Positions 41,960 to 52,264 of a stretch of DNA of 64,000 nt are shown here, piece by piece; positions within the stretch are counted from its first letter, which is position 1; each line of letters begins with the position of its first letter. Source of the stretch: Arthrobacter pascens (GTDB lineage: Bacteria; Actinomycetota; Actinomycetes; Actinomycetales; Micrococcaceae); assembly GCF_030815585.1 (NCBI RefSeq), contig NZ_JAUSWY010000001.1, positions 2,294,001-2,358,000 of the forward strand. The letters run 5' to 3'. A program made the translations under genes and the position numbers. Under the pieces are notes generated by a model. The model was given only the letters and a program-made list of their open reading frames with translations. It did not search any database and was not told the origin of the DNA.

Positions 41960-43162
41960 ATGACCACGACCGCATCGTCACACGCACCCGGAACCCACGC
42001 TCCACAGTGGTTCGGCCATGACAGCTGCCGGCTCGAGGATTTCGTTGCCGTCGTCGGCGAAAAGACGAAGCTGGAGGACTACGCGTACGCTGACGCCGTC
42101 GAGCAGAACGTGCTCATTTACGGCAAGCGCCTGCACAGCTATTTGGAGTCTCCCGAAGAGCGCGCTGACGTTCAGGCTGAACTGATCCGTGCCCTGACTG
42201 CCGGGCCGGGCATCGTCGTTTTCAAGGGCGCCTTCGCCGACACCGCCATCGTGGACCGCGCCACCGCGGCGTTCAACAGCATCATCGCCGAGCAGAAGGC
42301 TTCCGGCGCCGCCGCCGGAGACCACTTTGCCAAACCGGGCGCAAACGACCGCATCTGGGGCGCGCTGGACAAGCTGGCCGTGCGCGACCCGCAGGTGTTC
42401 GCCGAGTACTACTCCAACGACATTCTGGCCCTCATTTCCGAGGCCTGGCTCGGCCCCAACTACCAGGTCACCTCACAGGTCAACGTCGTGAACCCCGGCG
42501 GTGCGGCGCAGACCGCCCACCGCGACTACCACCTCGGCTTTATGTCCAGCGAGCAGGCCGCCCGGTATCCGGCCCACATCCACCTGCTCTCCCCTGCGCT
42601 GACGCTGCAGGGCGCCGTTGCTCACTGCGACATGCCGGTGGAGTCGGGGCCCACCCTGTACCTGCCGCACTCCCACAAGTACGACGCCGGTTATCTCGCC
42701 TTCCACCGTCCCGAGTTCACCCGCTACTTCGAGGAGAACTACGTGCAGCTGCCGCTTGAGCAAGGCGATGCCGCATTCTTCAATCCCGCACTGTTCCACG
42801 GTGCCGGCCACAACAAGTCCGCCGATATCCGCCGCATGGCAAACCTGCTGCAGGTTTCCTCCGCATTCGGCCGGGCCATGGAATCGGTGGACCGCACGGC
42901 CATGTCCGCTGCCCTGTACCCGACGCTGCGGCAGCTCAAGGCGGATGGCACCAGCGACAGGTTCCTGCGCAACGTCATCGCCGCATCAGCCGAAGGCTAC
43001 GGCTTCCCCACTAATCTTGACTGCGACCAGCCGGTGGGAGGCATCGCCCCTGAATCGCAGGCTGAGCTGGTCTGGCGGAGCCTCCAGGAAGACGCCGAAC
43101 CTGATGCCCTGCTGCGTGATCTGGAGGCCGCCGCCCGGCGCCGCCTCACGGATGGCCTGTGA
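41960..43162 (+). CDS. Phytanoyl-CoA dioxygenase (PhyH)-like Fe(II)/2-oxoglutarate enzyme
   Basis: The 400-residue protein starts at ATG 41960 behind AAGGAGGAAA. The facial-triad residues are visible: His and Asp in TAHRDYHLG (~188-192), and His in FNPALFHGAGHN (~278). The Arg that binds 2-oxoglutarate is probably in DIRRMANLLQ. It would hydroxylate a small organic substrate using O2. In a sugar-type operon with LacI control it may oxidise a sugar-like or betaine-like compound. No closer function is recognised. Confidence 0.82.
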   Translation: MTTTASSHAPGTHAPQWFGHDSCRLEDFVAVVGEKTKLEDYAYADAVEQNVLIYGKRLHSYLESPEERADVQAELIRALTAGPGIVVFKGAFADTAIVDRATAAFNSIIAEQKASGAAAGDHFAKPGANDRIWGALDKLAVRDPQVFAEYYSNDILALISEAWLGPNYQVTSQVNVVNPGGAAQTAHRDYHLGFMSSEQAARYPAHIHLLSPALTLQGAVAHCDMPVESGPTLYLPHSHKYDAGYLAFHRPEFTRYFEENYVQLPLEQGDAAFFNPALFHGAGHNKSADIRRMANLLQVSSAFGRAMESVDRTAMSAALYPTLRQLKADGTSDRFLRNVIAASAEGYGFPTNLDCDQPVGGIAPESQAELVWRSLQEDAEPDALLRDLEAAARRRLTDGL

Positions 43163-43178
43163 GACCGCAGGGATTGCC

Positions 43179-44192
43179 ATGAAGAAGCTGAACGTCGCCC
43201 TGTGCGGGTCCGGCCGGATCGGCCGGGTGCACGCTGCCAACATCGCGGCCCATCCGGGGATCAACCTGACCTGGGTTGCCGATCCGATGACCGAGAGCGC
43301 GGAAGAAGTCGCCACACAGTACGGGGCCCGCCCTACCGGCTCCACTGCCGATGTCTTCACCGACGCGTCACTGGACGCCGTCGTAATCTGTTCGCCGACC
43401 CCAACACACGTCCAGCTGATTGAGGCGGCGGCCGCGAGAGGCATCGCTGTGCTGTGTGAAAAACCGATCGATCTCGACATCGAGCGGGTACGAAGCTGCC
43501 GGGAGACGCTGGCCGCGGCCAGCATTCCGCTAATGATGGGCTTCAACCGGCGGTTTGATCCCGCCTTCGCAGCGATTCATCAGCGCATAACGGCGGGAGA
43601 GATCGGTCGGCTCGAGCATCTGTCCATCGTCAGCAGGGACCCGGCGCCGGCCCCTGCGGCATATATCGCAGCATCCGGAGGAATTTTCCGGGATATGACC
43701 ATCCACGACCTGGACATGGCCCGGTTCTTCATTCGGGACATTGTGGAGGTCACCGCGCACGGCGCGAACGTCTTCAGCGACTACATCGCCGAGGCTGGAG
43801 ACTTCGACTCCGCCGTCGTGACCCTCCGTGGACGGAACGGGGAACTAGTCAGCATCACGAACTCCCGGCACAGCGCCTACGGGTATGACCAGAGGCTTGA
43901 AGCCTTTGGAAGCGGGGGGATGCTGCGGGCTGACAACATTTCACCCACTACCGTGCGCAGCTTTGGAAGTCGCACTGTGGAGGCGGCAGACCCGTACGAG
44001 CCGTTCTTTTTGGAGCGCTACGCCGTGGCGTACCGGCGCGAACTCGACTATTTTGTCGAGGCCGTGCACACCGGCAGCCCTTGTTCGCCCGGATTCGACG
44101 ACGGCATGGCCGCGATGGTCCTGGCCGATGCGGCGGCGGAATCGGCAGCGACCGGCAGGACCATCACCGTTAAAGGAGCATTGCAGACATGA
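43179..44192 (+). CDS. Gfo/Idh/MocA dehydrogenase, inositol 2-dehydrogenase-like
   Basis: This 337-residue protein starts at ATG 43179, 16 bases after the dioxygenase stop. It has VALCGSGRIGRVHAANIAAH, LCEKPIDLDIERV (catalytic Lys), GFNRRFDPAFAAIHQ and GGIFRDMTIHDLDMARFF (Asp/His pair). This order and spacing are those of IolG-type cyclitol dehydrogenases. It probably oxidises a ring hydroxyl of an inositol or hexose. The next gene overlaps by four bases. Confidence 0.86.
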   Translation: MKKLNVALCGSGRIGRVHAANIAAHPGINLTWVADPMTESAEEVATQYGARPTGSTADVFTDASLDAVVICSPTPTHVQLIEAAAARGIAVLCEKPIDLDIERVRSCRETLAAASIPLMMGFNRRFDPAFAAIHQRITAGEIGRLEHLSIVSRDPAPAPAAYIAASGGIFRDMTIHDLDMARFFIRDIVEVTAHGANVFSDYIAEAGDFDSAVVTLRGRNGELVSITNSRHSAYGYDQRLEAFGSGGMLRADNISPTTVRSFGSRTVEAADPYEPFFLERYAVAYRRELDYFVEAVHTGSPCSPGFDDGMAAMVLADAAAESAATGRTITVKGALQT

Positions 44193-44977
44193 CAGCATCA
44201 GGGCTGCTCAAGGACACCGTCGTATTAATCAGCGGGGGCACCCAGGGCCTGGGCGCCGGCATTGCCCGGCAGGCCGCAGCCGAGGGAGCCGCGGGCATCG
44301 CCGTCACCGGACGCTCCGCGGAGGCCGGCGGGAAAATCGCCGAGGACCTCACCGGACTCGGCGTGCCTGCGGTATTCCTGCAGGCAGACCTCGGAGACAC
44401 GCAGCAGGCAAGCAGCACCGTCACCAGGGCCATTGAGCACTTCGGCCGTCTAGATGCGGTGGTCAATGCTGCGGGCCTGACAACCCGAGGCAGCATGACC
44501 GACACAACCCCTGAACTGTTCGATGAACATATTGCCGTCAACCTCAAGGCGCCGTTCTTCATCATGTCCGAGGCCATCAAGCACTTCAAGGAACGTGAAG
44601 CTCCGGGGAACATCGTCAACATCATCACCATGTCCTCACACGGAGGCCAGCCCTACCTGGCGCCATACGTCGCGTCCAAGGCCGGGCTCGCCGGACTGAC
44701 CCGGAATGCGGCCTACGCCCACCGGTGGGACAGGATCAGAATCAACGGCGTCAACATCGGCTGGACGGCAACGGAGGGCGAAGACCTCATTCAGCGACGG
44801 TTCCACGGCGCCGGCGACGACTGGCTCGAAAAAGCCAACGCCTCCGTCCCGATGGGCAAGCTCGGCCAGGTCGATGAGATCGCCGAGTTTGTCGTGTTCC
44901 TGCTCTCTGCCCGCAGCGGCATAGTGACCGGTTCCGTCATCGACTGGGACCAGAATGTGGTTGGCGGCGCGGATTGA
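44189..44977 (+). CDS. Short-chain dehydrogenase/reductase of the LacI-linked operon
   Basis: This 262-residue SDR has SGGTQGLGAGIAR (cofactor motif), NAAGLTTRG, the catalytic Ser in IITMSSHGG and YVASK (YxxxK) near 155. It ends with TGSVIDWDQNVVGG, like sugar-acid dehydrogenases. It is the last gene of the operon and is followed by a strong terminator. Confidence 0.87.
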   Translation: MTASGLLKDTVVLISGGTQGLGAGIARQAAAEGAAGIAVTGRSAEAGGKIAEDLTGLGVPAVFLQADLGDTQQASSTVTRAIEHFGRLDAVVNAAGLTTRGSMTDTTPELFDEHIAVNLKAPFFIMSEAIKHFKEREAPGNIVNIITMSSHGGQPYLAPYVASKAGLAGLTRNAAYAHRWDRIRINGVNIGWTATEGEDLIQRRFHGAGDDWLEKANASVPMGKLGQVDEIAEFVVFLLSARSGIVTGSVIDWDQNVVGGAD

Positions 44978-45048
44978 GCTGGGCTTCGGGTCCCGGGCGA
45001 CGAGTCGGGTGAGCCCTAGTCGGCGCCAGAAGGCGTTTTGGTCGCCGC

Positions 45049-45090
45049 ACAAACGGACGACGGCGGGAGCGACCGCCGTCGTCCGTTTGT
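45049..45090. terminator. Strong hairpin terminator after the SDR
   Basis: A perfect 18-bp stem (45049-45066 with 45073-45090, loop GAGCGA) is followed by GTGTTAAGG. It can act for the (+) operon ending at 44977. The 45091-45244 stretch holds no gene. Confidence 0.8.
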
Positions 45091-45244
45091 GTTAAGGGCT
45101 GCTGCCGGCTGCCTGGGAAACCGAGGCGGGAGCCAGGAAGGACCGGTCGCCAAGCTCGAACTTAGAGCTGCGGGTTTTCCGCAGAGTTATTGGCCGTTGC
45201 GACGTGTCGCGATCCTCGTGAACTGCTTTCGGCATAGATGGTGT

Positions 45245-46161
45245 TCAGCCACCTTCGCTGGCTCTGACCTTGCAGGGCAGGCCGGCAGCGAGCGATTCGT
45301 GGACGGCGAGGCGCACAGCAAGGTTCTGCTCGGTTAGTTCCCTGTCTACGAACTCTGACCCGGAACTGCGTGCCCGGACACTGAACCGTTCAATTTCGGC
45401 CTTGAAATGGTCTTCGGTGATGTCGAAATCCTCCGTATGGCCGTTCCGCAGCGAGACTCTCACCCGCGCGGAATCCCCGGGGTCGGGGTCGAAGGCCGTG
45501 TCGAGCGTGATCTGTCCTTCTGTTCCAATGATCTGGAAGGTGTTGGTACGAGGCCCGTCAAATCCGCAGTCCAGGGTCCCCAGGACTCCGTCGTAGTCCA
45601 GGATGGCCGCCACCGTGGTTTCAACTGGGTCCGAGGGGCTTGTTCCTTTGGCGTAGACGCTGCTCGGAAGACTACCCATGACCATGTTCATGATGTCGAT
45701 GGCGTAGCAGCCGACATCATTGACTGCACCACCTTCCAGACCTGGCTGGAGCCTGACCTCGCCGGGAGCGCGGTTCATGACGAAGTGGAAACGCGCGTGC
45801 ATGGAGATGATGTCCCCGATCCGGCCCGCATTAAGGAGCTCGCGGACTGCTGAGGGTGGAAGCGGTACATGAACGCCTCCATGAGAGTTACTTCGTTCCG
45901 TTCACAGGCTTCCACTACCCGTTGATAGTCCTGCAGTCTGCACACCAGAGGCTTCTCGCAGAGGATGTCTTTGCCGGCATTCGCCGCTGCGATGATCCAA
46001 TCTGCATGCAGACTATTAGGAAACGGCAGGTAAACGGCTTCGATGTTCGGGTCGGCGAGGAGCTCTTCATGCGACGTGTATGACGCCGGAACCCCGCATG
46101 GCATCCTCATCAACGGACCCGAACCTGACTTGGCGGCAAGCGCCTTCCCCGTTGCCGCCAT
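45245..46161 (-). pseudogene. Broken Gfo/Idh/MocA oxidoreductase gene
   Basis: Two frames together give a recognisable oxidoreductase: YLPFPNSLHADWIIAAANAG and LCEKPLV in the first, MHARFHFV and VGCYAIDIMNMV in the second. The reading frame changes near 45855; restoring one base before TCCGCGAGCTC gives VRELLNAGRIGDIISMHARF. The N-terminal ~30 residues with the GxGxxG motif are also missing. Both defects indicate a pseudogene, though one could be a sequencing error. Confidence 0.8.
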
Positions 46162-46189
46162 ACCATAACTTCGTCTGAAAATTCACTAG

Positions 46190-47125
<936 letters not shown>

Positions 47126-47266
47126 GTAACCCGCCGGTTGGCATCCCATAAAGCAGGCATGCCACCTCAATGAAGCCGTCCATCTTTGTTGGATGTCTGC
47201 TCCGCGGTGACATTTAATGCGCCGCGGAGCGGATTCCCTGTGACTACTGCTTGGTGTTTTGCCGTG

Positions 47267-47734
47267 TCATTCGCCTGCCGGTCCCCTAGCTTTTCCCGGA
47301 GAGGCCTTGGAGCCGTCGTGATACAACGCTGCCGATTCTGGCTTCTGGCGTCTGCCTGGCGCCCCGTCTTCTGACAGGTACTCTTTCTGCCAGGGCCATC
47401 TTCCGGTGATTTCGAGTTCGAGCGAGAAACTCAGGAAGGTACGGACGAGGACAATGATTGCCAGCACGCCGACACCTTCAAATGTTGGGGTGATCGCTAC
47501 GGTCCGGATGATGTCGGCTGCCACGAGTAGTTCCAGGCCCAACAGAATGGAACGTCCCAGGAGTTGACGGTAGGAGCGGTAGACGGATTTGTTGTCTGCC
47601 CCGGGGTGGGGCCGCCTCGGGTGGTACCCGCGCATGGCCATCGGAATTGAGACGACCGCGCCAACTACCATTACGGCCACGCCAGCGAAATCCATGAACC
47701 GGACCGCTGCCTCGATGATCTGCTGGAATTCCAT
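47267..47734 (-). CDS. DUF1622-family membrane protein
   Basis: This 155-residue protein starts at ATG 47734 behind AGGAAAGG. Three hydrophobic helices are seen (FAGVAVMVVGAVVSIPMAM, SILLGLELLVAADII and VGVLAIIVLVRTFLSFSLELEI). The central LGRSILLGLELLVAADIIRT and the final LEITGRWPWQ are typical for DUF1622. The charged C-terminal ~35 residues are probably cytoplasmic and disordered. Function is unknown. Confidence 0.8.
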   Translation of the reverse strand: MEFQQIIEAAVRFMDFAGVAVMVVGAVVSIPMAMRGYHPRRPHPGADNKSVYRSYRQLLGRSILLGLELLVAADIIRTVAITPTFEGVGVLAIIVLVRTFLSFSLELEITGRWPWQKEYLSEDGAPGRRQKPESAALYHDGSKASPGKARGPAGE

Positions 47735-47871
47735 TCTGCCTTTCCTGTTCCAGTTCTGATTTCGTACCGGGATCCAATACGGGCGGCCTTAATGACCCGT
47801 CGATTTCACTTTTGAATTGTGCCGCATCGGACTACGGGTCATTTGTGCCCGTACCGCGGGCGCACTTGTCC

Positions 47872-48222
47872 TTATGGCGTGTAGACGCGGTCGACGGCGG
47901 CCAGGTGCTCAGGCCGGATCGGTGCGGCGTGCCGCTGGTAGTCGGCATGCCGGCGTATGTAGCTCCTGATGTAGGGGCAGACGGGGATGATGGTCAGCCC
48001 GGCGGCGATGGTGTCGTCCAGAGCGTGCTTGGCCAGGACCGCGGCGAGGCCCTTGCCTGCGTAGGCGTCGCTGACTTCGGTGTGGTAGAAAATCCGTTCC
48101 TGGTCGGCCGGGCTGCTGGCAGGCACGTACTCGGTCTTGCCGATAGCGGTTTGCCCGTCGAGGAGCTCGTAGCAGTGGCTATCGGGGGCATGCCGGACGG
48201 TGAAGGTTTGCTCCGGTTCCAT
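47872..48222 (-). CDS. Small GNAT-type N-acetyltransferase
   Basis: This 116-residue protein starts at ATG 48222 behind AAGGAGA. It is a mini-GNAT of the YjdJ type: DGQTAIGKTEYV, RIFYHTEVSDAYAGKGLAAVLAKHALDDTI (acetyl-CoA loop with GKGLA) and IIPVCPYIRSYIRRHADYQ. The PVCPY segment is a hallmark of this group. The substrate is unknown. Confidence 0.85.
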   Translation of the reverse strand: MEPEQTFTVRHAPDSHCYELLDGQTAIGKTEYVPASSPADQERIFYHTEVSDAYAGKGLAAVLAKHALDDTIAAGLTIIPVCPYIRSYIRRHADYQRHAAPIRPEHLAAVDRVYTP

Positions 48223-48637
48223 AGGGTCTCCTTGAGATCGTTTCAGCCGGTGGCCGGGTGATAGCCTCGCTTGCTGGCAGTCACGGCTTGTTCGTGGAGC
48301 TGCCGGCCAGTGTCTTCTTCTCTGAACCGCTCTGGTACTGGTGCTGCCATAGTCTCGAAAACGTTGTAACAGCCGCGGAACAACTCTATCTGCCCAGCGG
48401 TGTCCCGTCTCTGCTGGGCGGCGTCGGGCGTCCGGTTCTGGTCCCTGTTTCTGGGACCAGACCGGGGGTTCGGCGGCCAAGAGGTGGCCGCGTTCATCGA
48501 TCCGTGCGGAGAGGACCTGCCGCAGGGCAAACTCTTCCCGCCAGGTCACGGGCAGCATGTGCTGGTTGCTGACCGAGGCACCGCCATTTAGCGAGCGGTG
48601 GAGGACCCGTCAGCCGTCTGGTCGATGCCTCAGCACG
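48223..48637. other. Gene-free stretch
   Basis: Open frames exist on both strands but have skewed composition and no family resemblance. It probably contains the promoter of the GNAT gene near 48240. Confidence 0.4.
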
Positions 48638-49105
48638 CTAGCGAGGCAGTGACGTGCGCAGCTTTTCAGTGAGCCTCAGCAGCTCGCGCTGTTCTGCAGC
48701 CGTCAGCGCCGGAGCGACCAGGTGGACGATTTCCCGAACATGTTCGCGGCCGATCTGCTTTTGCAGCTGTGCCCCTTCGTCGGTGAGTTTCACCAGGACG
48801 CCGCGGCGGTCGTCGGGGGCCGGCATCCGTTCCACCAGGCCGCGCTTTTCCAGCCGCTCAACCAGCCTGCTGAGGCTGGACTGGCTCAGCAGCACGTTGT
48901 CATTGAGCTCGTTCAGCCGCGCCCACCCCGTGGGGCAGCGGGACAGCGTGAACAGGACGTCGTACTCATTGACAGGCAGGTCCCGGAACGCCGGTCCGGA
49001 CTGCAGCCGCCGCATCACGGCAACTTGAGCCCGGAACAGCGATTCCCACGTCTCGGCAGCCAGTCGCACCGGCGACGACTCCGGGGCGGTTCGCGCGGGC
49101 ATCAC
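48638..49105 (-). CDS. MarR-family transcriptional regulator
   Basis: This 155-residue regulator ATGA-overlaps the luciferase-like gene upstream. The winged HTH is LSQSSLSRLVERLEKRGLVE, followed by the DDRRGVLVKLTDEG wing. A likely operator (TTACATGCATTTGCAT, 50321-50336) lies before the first gene of this two-gene operon. A closely related palindrome occurs at 59419-59438. Confidence 0.88.
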   Translation of the reverse strand: MMPARTAPESSPVRLAAETWESLFRAQVAVMRRLQSGPAFRDLPVNEYDVLFTLSRCPTGWARLNELNDNVLLSQSSLSRLVERLEKRGLVERMPAPDDRRGVLVKLTDEGAQLQKQIGREHVREIVHLVAPALTAAEQRELLRLTEKLRTSLPR

Positions 49106-50265
49106 GCGTCCGCCACCGAAGACGTCGGGGCGGACGAGGCAGGGGATGCTGCGGCTTGGCCGGCTTCGGCGCGCGCGGCCTCGTCCTGGGCCGCCAATCG
49201 GGCGGCCACCCGCCCTGCATGGGTGGGCGGATCCGGAACATGGGCCGGTTTGAGGGCCGCATACTCCTTTCGCAGCACCGGAAGCACCTCTTCGCCGAAC
49301 AGGTCAAGCTGTTCCAGCACCGTCTTCAGGGGCAGCCCTGCGTGGTCGATCAGGAAGAGCTGGCGCTGGTAGTCCCCGAAGTACTCACGGAAGGTCAGGG
49401 TCTTTTCGATGACTTCCTGCGGGCTGCCCACCGTCAGCGGAGTCTGGGAGGTGAAGTCCTCCAGCGACGGGCCGTGGCCGTAGACGGGCGCGTTGTCGAA
49501 GTAGGGGCGGAATTCCTTGACGGCGTCCTGTGAGTTCTTCCGCATAAAGAACTGACCGCCAAGGCCCACGATCGCCTGGTCCGCCTTGCCGTGTCCATAG
49601 TGCTCGTAGCGCTCACGGTAGAGGCTGATCAGCTCCTGGTAGTGCTCCTTGGGCCAGAAGATGTTGTTCGCGAAGAACCCGTCACCGTAATAGGCCGCGA
49701 CTTCGGCAATCTGCGGAGTGCGGATGGAGCCGTGCCACACGAAGGGGGCGACGCCGTCGAGCGGGCGCGGTGTCGACGTGAAGTTCTGCAGCGGCGTGCG
49801 GTGCTTGCCCGACCAGTTGACGGTGTCCTCGTCCCAGAGCTTCCGCAACAGGCTGTAGTTCTCGATCGCGAGCTCTATCCCATCCTCCATGTTTTTACCG
49901 AACCACGGATAAACAGGAGCGGTGTTTCCACGGCCGAGCACCAGATCCACCCGTCCGTCGGCCAGGTGCTGCAGCATGGCGAAGTCCTCGGCGATTTTCA
50001 CGGGGTCGTTCGTGGTGATCAGCGTGGTGGCCGTGGACAGGGTGATGCGTTCCGTCTGGGCGGCGATGTACGCGAGTGTGGTGGTGGGAGACGAGGAGAA
50101 GAACGGCCGGTTGTGGTGCTCGCCGATGGCGTAGACATCCATGCCGATTTCCTCGACCTTTTTGGCGATCGCCACTGAGGCTTTGATGCGCTCATTTTCG
50201 GTGGGGGTGCGGCCGGTGGTGGGGTCAGCGGTGATGTCGCTGACGCTGAATACGCCGATCTGCAT
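49102..50265 (-). CDS. LLM-class flavin-dependent monooxygenase (luciferase-like)
   Basis: The 387-residue protein starts at ATG 50265 behind GGAAGG; the longer frame upstream lacks signals. It has IGVFSVSDITADPTTGRTPT at the start, YAIGEHHNRPF near 50, LVLGRGNTAPVYPWFGKN near 117 and APFVWHGSIRTPQIAEVAA near 185. It matches the CE1758-type FMN-dependent luciferase-like group. The last ~50 residues are Ala/Arg-rich. It needs a flavin reductase partner, not seen nearby. The MarR gene downstream probably regulates it. Confidence 0.87.
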   Translation of the reverse strand: MQIGVFSVSDITADPTTGRTPTENERIKASVAIAKKVEEIGMDVYAIGEHHNRPFFSSSPTTTLAYIAAQTERITLSTATTLITTNDPVKIAEDFAMLQHLADGRVDLVLGRGNTAPVYPWFGKNMEDGIELAIENYSLLRKLWDEDTVNWSGKHRTPLQNFTSTPRPLDGVAPFVWHGSIRTPQIAEVAAYYGDGFFANNIFWPKEHYQELISLYRERYEHYGHGKADQAIVGLGGQFFMRKNSQDAVKEFRPYFDNAPVYGHGPSLEDFTSQTPLTVGSPQEVIEKTLTFREYFGDYQRQLFLIDHAGLPLKTVLEQLDLFGEEVLPVLRKEYAALKPAHVPDPPTHAGRVAARLAAQDEAARAEAGQAAASPASSAPTSSVADA

Positions 50266-50320
50266 GATGTGCCTTCCGTTGTCCGAAATTGTTTCGGGGC
50301 TTGCTTTAACTGTATCCCAT

Positions 50321-50340
50321 TTACATGCATTTGCATCTAT
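50321..50340. promoter_or_regulatory. Candidate MarR operator upstream of the LLM-MarR operon
   Basis: TTACATGCATTTGCATCTAT has a TGCA-based inverted repeat. It aligns with the reverse complement of the 59419-59438 site (TTACATGCATACGCATGCAA) at 15 of 20 positions. It is 56 bases upstream of the oxidoreductase start. Confidence 0.55.
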
Positions 50341-50479
50341 CAATGGGTGTAACGTTCAGTGCGGCAGGTTATTCCCGGTTGGGTGGGGAGGGCAGCCAGG
50401 ACGCGCTACGGGGCGGACTGCTTGGGGATGGAGGCACTGGTGCACACCCCATCAACGGTCAACCTTTCCAGCCATCTAG

Positions 50480-50770
50480 CTAGCCGTTCATGGGACCTTC
50501 GGCATGCAGCTTGCCGGCTCCTGGACCTTCAACATGCAATGTGGCGCGGACCATCAGGCTATCCGGGGCGGTGTCCAGCTCAACCAGGGTTTCGTGGGCG
50601 TTCAGGATGGTGAAGACTTCGGAACCGGCCTTGACCGTCAGTCCCTTGGCTTCCGCTGTCTGCCGGGCATTGTCCAAAGCCTTGCGCTGAAGCTCCTCAA
50701 CATACTTGCCGTCGTATTCTCGGTTGGCATCGCCGAAAGCCCAGCCGAACAAAGTCCCTGTGTTGTCCAT
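50480..50770 (-). CDS. Small hypothetical protein
   Basis: A 96-residue acidic/neutral protein contains a helix (ELQRKALDNARQTAEAKGLTV) followed by strands (LVELDTAPDSLMVRATLHVE). It is balanced in composition and looks genuine, but no family is recognised. No strong ribosome binding site precedes ATG 50770. It stands alone between the LLM operon and the AraC gene. Confidence 0.55.
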   Translation of the reverse strand: MDNTGTLFGWAFGDANREYDGKYVEELQRKALDNARQTAEAKGLTVKAGSEVFTILNAHETLVELDTAPDSLMVRATLHVEGPGAGKLHAEGPMNG

Positions 50771-51069
50771 GGCAGCGATATTACGCGCAACGACCCTGGA
50801 AGGGGTTTCGTAACATTAGTAATGTGTTGCTTACCGGGGCTAACCGTGACCCTGATGGGACACGGCATGCCGTACGCGTAAGCATGCCCTCCCCAGGGGA
50901 TCAGCCTGACGCCGCTCTACTTGGCGGACATTGCCGGCAGCGGGGTCCAGATCAGTGGGCCGCACAGCCGGTCCGACCGCTGTGCGCAATCATGCTCTGG
51001 TCCCGGCTGCCACTCTCGCCGGTACCGAAGTGTCTCCTGGCGGTTCCCGGAAGACGTAGACTTTGGACT

Positions 51070-52032
51070 ATGATGCAGCCCACACCAGGTGCGCGCCCGC
51101 ACGGTTTGACCCGGTTCTCCACCGCGGGGTTGCCTGACGCGCGGCGGATCGCACTGTGGGAAGAGCACAATGCCCGCGCCCTGGTCGGGCTGCAAGCCCG
51201 AACGCTGACAGGCGGCGCGCTCGAAGCCACCGAGCTAAACCTGAACCTGCCCCAGCTGCAGTTGGCCCAGGTCTGGGGCAATCCACACGTAGTGGAACGC
51301 TCAGTCCGGGAGATCGCCGCGCACCCGGCCGAGGCCGTCGTCGCCTACTTCACGCTGGAGGGCGAGGGCTTCTTCTACCACCGGGACGGCTGCGAAATCC
51401 TCAGGCCCGGCGAGGCAATCCTCTACGACGCGGACCAGCCTTTCATGCGCGGATTCTCGCACGGGCTGAAGGAACTGGCCCTGAAGATCCCCCGCGCTAC
51501 CCTGAGCGAATTCACCGGCCAGTCCGGGCTGATTCGCCCGAAGATCTTCGGCTTCCGCGGCCCCCAGGCCGGCCCTGTGCACGCCGGAGCCTTGGCCTCC
51601 TCCCTGGGTGCGGCGTTGTCCGGACGGGCCACAGATTGGGACGATCTAGAGAAAACGGCGCTGGAACTGCTCGCGGTCATCCTCGGCGCCGGCGCGGGAC
51701 CGGCCGGACACTTGGCCGCTGCGCAGGCCTTCATCGCAGCCCAGTGTGCAGATCCGCGGCTGTCGGCCGGGCGAGTTGCCGCCGCCGTCGGCATTTCCGA
51801 GCGTCAGCTCTCGCGCATCCTGGCCGAGGCAGGCACCAGCGTACCGGGCGCCATCCTGGATGCAAGGCTGAAGGCGGTCCGACAGCAGTTACACTCCCCC
51901 GAAGCCGCACGGATGCCACTGGGAACCTTGGCGCTGCAGCAGGGCTTTGCCTCGCCAACGCACTTCTCCCGCAGCTACAAGGAGAAATTCGGCATCTCCC
52001 CGCTGCAGGACCGCCGTACCGTCGGCGCCTGA
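51070..52032 (+). CDS. AraC-family transcriptional regulator of the resorcinol/hydroxyquinol cluster
   Basis: This protein of about 320 residues starts at ATG 51070 or 51073; upstream extensions lack protein-like composition. The N-terminal half is an AraC-binding-like domain (VAYFTLEGEGFFYHRDGCEI, PGEAILYDADQPFMRG). The C-terminal double HTH reads RVAAAVGISERQLSRILAEA and FASPTHFSRSYKEKFGISPL. It lies just before the hydroxylase operon on the same strand and is its likely activator. A short remnant of a paralogue is at 56870. Confidence 0.88.
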   Translation: MMQPTPGARPHGLTRFSTAGLPDARRIALWEEHNARALVGLQARTLTGGALEATELNLNLPQLQLAQVWGNPHVVERSVREIAAHPAEAVVAYFTLEGEGFFYHRDGCEILRPGEAILYDADQPFMRGFSHGLKELALKIPRATLSEFTGQSGLIRPKIFGFRGPQAGPVHAGALASSLGAALSGRATDWDDLEKTALELLAVILGAGAGPAGHLAAAQAFIAAQCADPRLSAGRVAAAVGISERQLSRILAEAGTSVPGAILDARLKAVRQQLHSPEAARMPLGTLALQQGFASPTHFSRSYKEKFGISPLQDRRTVGA

Positions 52033-52264
52033 TGACCCTTGCTTTGCGCCGGTCCTTCCGTCAGTGACGAACCCGGCTGTTTCTCGCTGTGCATAGCGCC
52101 GCCGGTCCTGAAGGGATGCGCGACGTGGAGTTTTATCCTGATCCGCCGAGTTTTTGCCTGTTTCCGCCGTGATCGCCGCCACTCCACTCAGAAGCGGTTG
52201 TGAACCGGGACACTCAATAGCAGTCGTCCGGAATAAGACCGGCTGTTGAAGTGGAGCACATGCA

